The notes beneath the pieces are model-generated. The model ran no database searches. It was given only the letters and a program-made list of their open reading frames with translations, and was not told the DNA's origin. The position numbers and the translations under genes were made by a program. Below, one piece after another: positions 62,450-64,000 of a stretch of DNA of 64,000 bases. The stretch is taken from positions 310,001 to 374,000 of the forward strand of contig JADDOH010001545.1 in assembly GCA_016648135.1 (NCBI GenBank). Reading direction: 5' to 3'. Position 1 is the first letter of the stretch. Each line of letters starts with the position of its first letter. The DNA is from Agrypnia vestita. Taxonomy: Eukaryota; Arthropoda; Insecta; Trichoptera; Phryganeidae.

Positions 62450-62785
62450 ATTATAGATGTCTCATAGAGATGAAGCTATTTTTACATATGGGAAAGTAGG
62501 TGTGTAAGTCTTTTTGGGTGTTCATAGGGCTTACGACCGATCGTACGGCTAGCTTAAATGACAACTTTACATAATGTTATGTTCACCATGATTAAAAATC
62601 TATAAATTTTTTTAAAGTTGTATACATATTTAATTTGCAACCTATGCGAGTTGTGTTTTACTAACTCCACCTGTGGTTGAAATTTTGTAAATCTTGTATG
62701 TCGTAAGCCCTATGAATACCCAAAAAGACTTCTATACCTACTTTCCAATAAAAAATAGCTTATCTCTATGAGATATCCATAATAA
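62450..62785. mobile_element. MITE family A, full foldback copy
   Basis: The left arm (TTATAGATGTCTCATAGAG, ATGAAGCTATTTTTA, GGGAAAGTAGGTGTG, CATAGGGCTTACGACC) is mirrored by the right arm (GTCGTAAGCCCTATGAA, CCTACTTTCCAATAAAAAAT, AGCTTATCTCTATGAGATATCC). A ~150-bp middle is unique to this copy except for CCACCTGTGGTTGAAATTTTG. No coding frame. Confidence 0.78.
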
Positions 62786-63469
62786 TATCTTTTTTAATAA
62801 TGTCACCCTGGGAACACTTTTTTTTTAAAATTTAAACATATTTAAAATATTCTTAATATTCAATTAAATGACAATGTATTCCAGATAATTCTAAAACAAA
62901 AAAAAATGTTTCCTTAATAATGTGATATATGTATGTAGTTATATACTTTAATTCAGTACATCTATTCATCAGTTTTAAATAAAGGTACCTGTTTGCTCTT
63001 ATACAACTTAAAAATATGTCACATGTACTTAAAAAAAAATTATAAATCTATCCGATTGTTTTTAATACTAATGTATTTGACTTGCTATAACGTAAAATGA
63101 ACCATTTATGACTTACAATTTATCTCTGAACGCAATGGAAATTCCTAAATTCACACAATATCAAACAAATAATTTCTTGAAAATTGCTGATATCAGCGCC
63201 CCTCAGATGACCCGTAGAAGCTTCGTCAATATTATTTCTCTGTGATAAATAGTTGTTATTTTAACTTTGTAAAATAATTGTATATATGCATCAGCGCTGT
63301 GACTTTCAGATATTAAAAATATTTATTTCACCTTTTTGACAATGACATATTTTTCTTTATAATAATATAGGTACCTATATCTTCAAGGGAGAAAAAGAAA
63401 GTGACATTACATTATATAATTACAGGGTTAACCCTTTAGTAGGTATATACGTATATATAGATCTATATA

Positions 63470-63509
<40 letters not shown>

Positions 63510-64000
63510 TATATATATAGATATAATATATACTATATAGATATTCCTACACATGAAATATACGGTTTCTGGTAAACAAACATATACCTAATAGATATAC
63601 ACCATAAATTAAATACATACAAATTAACTGAAATGAAAAATTTATAGATTTAAAAATATTGATTATTTTAATTTTGAATGATTTTTATGAAAATACAAAT
63701 TATTATTACGAATTACCAAAATTATAATTTATAATTAAATCATTTATAATAATAATATTTTTTGTCTATCTTTCGGTCCGTAAAGTCCGAAACTTGCTGT
63801 AATTATGCTTGAATTACAACCATAGATAATTAGAGTGTGACACGTAATCAGCGCGCGCCTCAACACGCAAGGGTCACCCACCAAATTACGCGGTGTTGAC
63901 ATGTTTGTATTATTATTTTATTATATTTAGTATTAGGTTCAAAATCATGCAACTATCATGTCGCGATTTTTCACGGGTAGGTATGGCTAGTAATTAGTAA
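62786..64000. other. AT-rich end of window with (AT)n block
   Basis: A TATATA run occupies about 63465-63535. A short GC-richer segment (AATCAGCGCGCGCCTCAACAC) lies near 63850. No gene recognised. Confidence 0.5.

Overview
The window reads as intron or intergenic DNA from an insect nuclear genome. It is AT-rich, has no operon-like gene layout, and carries spliced-gene signals plus a dense mix of eukaryotic transposable elements. Lepidoptera is my best guess, from the mariner type, the abundant RTE-like tails, the Helitron ends and the frequent AGGTACCTA-type words. This is inference; the order cannot be proven from the sequence alone.

Only one host protein-coding exon is convincing: a GC-rich exon at 13819-14021 (+). 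It encodes the N-terminus of an NDRG-family protein (insect MESK2), with a good 3' splice acceptor and a GTGAGT donor. No other exon of that gene is visible, so DNA on both sides is probably its introns or flank. A second, much weaker host-like fragment lies on the minus strand at about 48727-48860, cut off by transposons on both sides.

Most of the rest is mobile DNA. There are three nearly full-length but inactivated copies of one cecropia-type mariner (4316-5598 -, 20518-21811 +, 23566-24846 +). Non-LTR retrotransposon remnants include an RT core at 18005-18996 and 3' ends near 2.9, 6.4, 8.0, 13.3, 17.8, 28.3, 31.2, 46.4, 51.5, 55.0 and 57.2 kb. Three Penelope-like fragments lie between inverted arms (25.9-26.7, 32.0-33.2, 38.7-39.3 kb). 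At least two, probably three, tRNA-derived SINE families are present. DNA elements and foldbacks include a 543-bp palindromic TA-target MITE in three copies plus a variant, a PIF/Harbinger-like element with a MADF ORF nested in another TIR element, a hAT-like element with an 8-bp target duplication, and a Helitron nested in a MITE. There is also a spliced IS630/Tc1-like transposase remnant at 61.0 kb.

The most unusual signal is a set of hammerhead-ribozyme-like cores at 25.97, 26.61, 32.12, 38.80, 54.45 and 56.77-56.82 kb, with decayed ones at 31.6, 35.5 and 39.25 kb. The intact ones share CUGANGA, one extra base, stem II and GAAA. Most are followed by a short self-complementary stem III and a permitted cleavage base. 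Most sit in Penelope-type terminal arms, but one forms a stand-alone foldback and one resembles a tandem retrozyme-like dimer.
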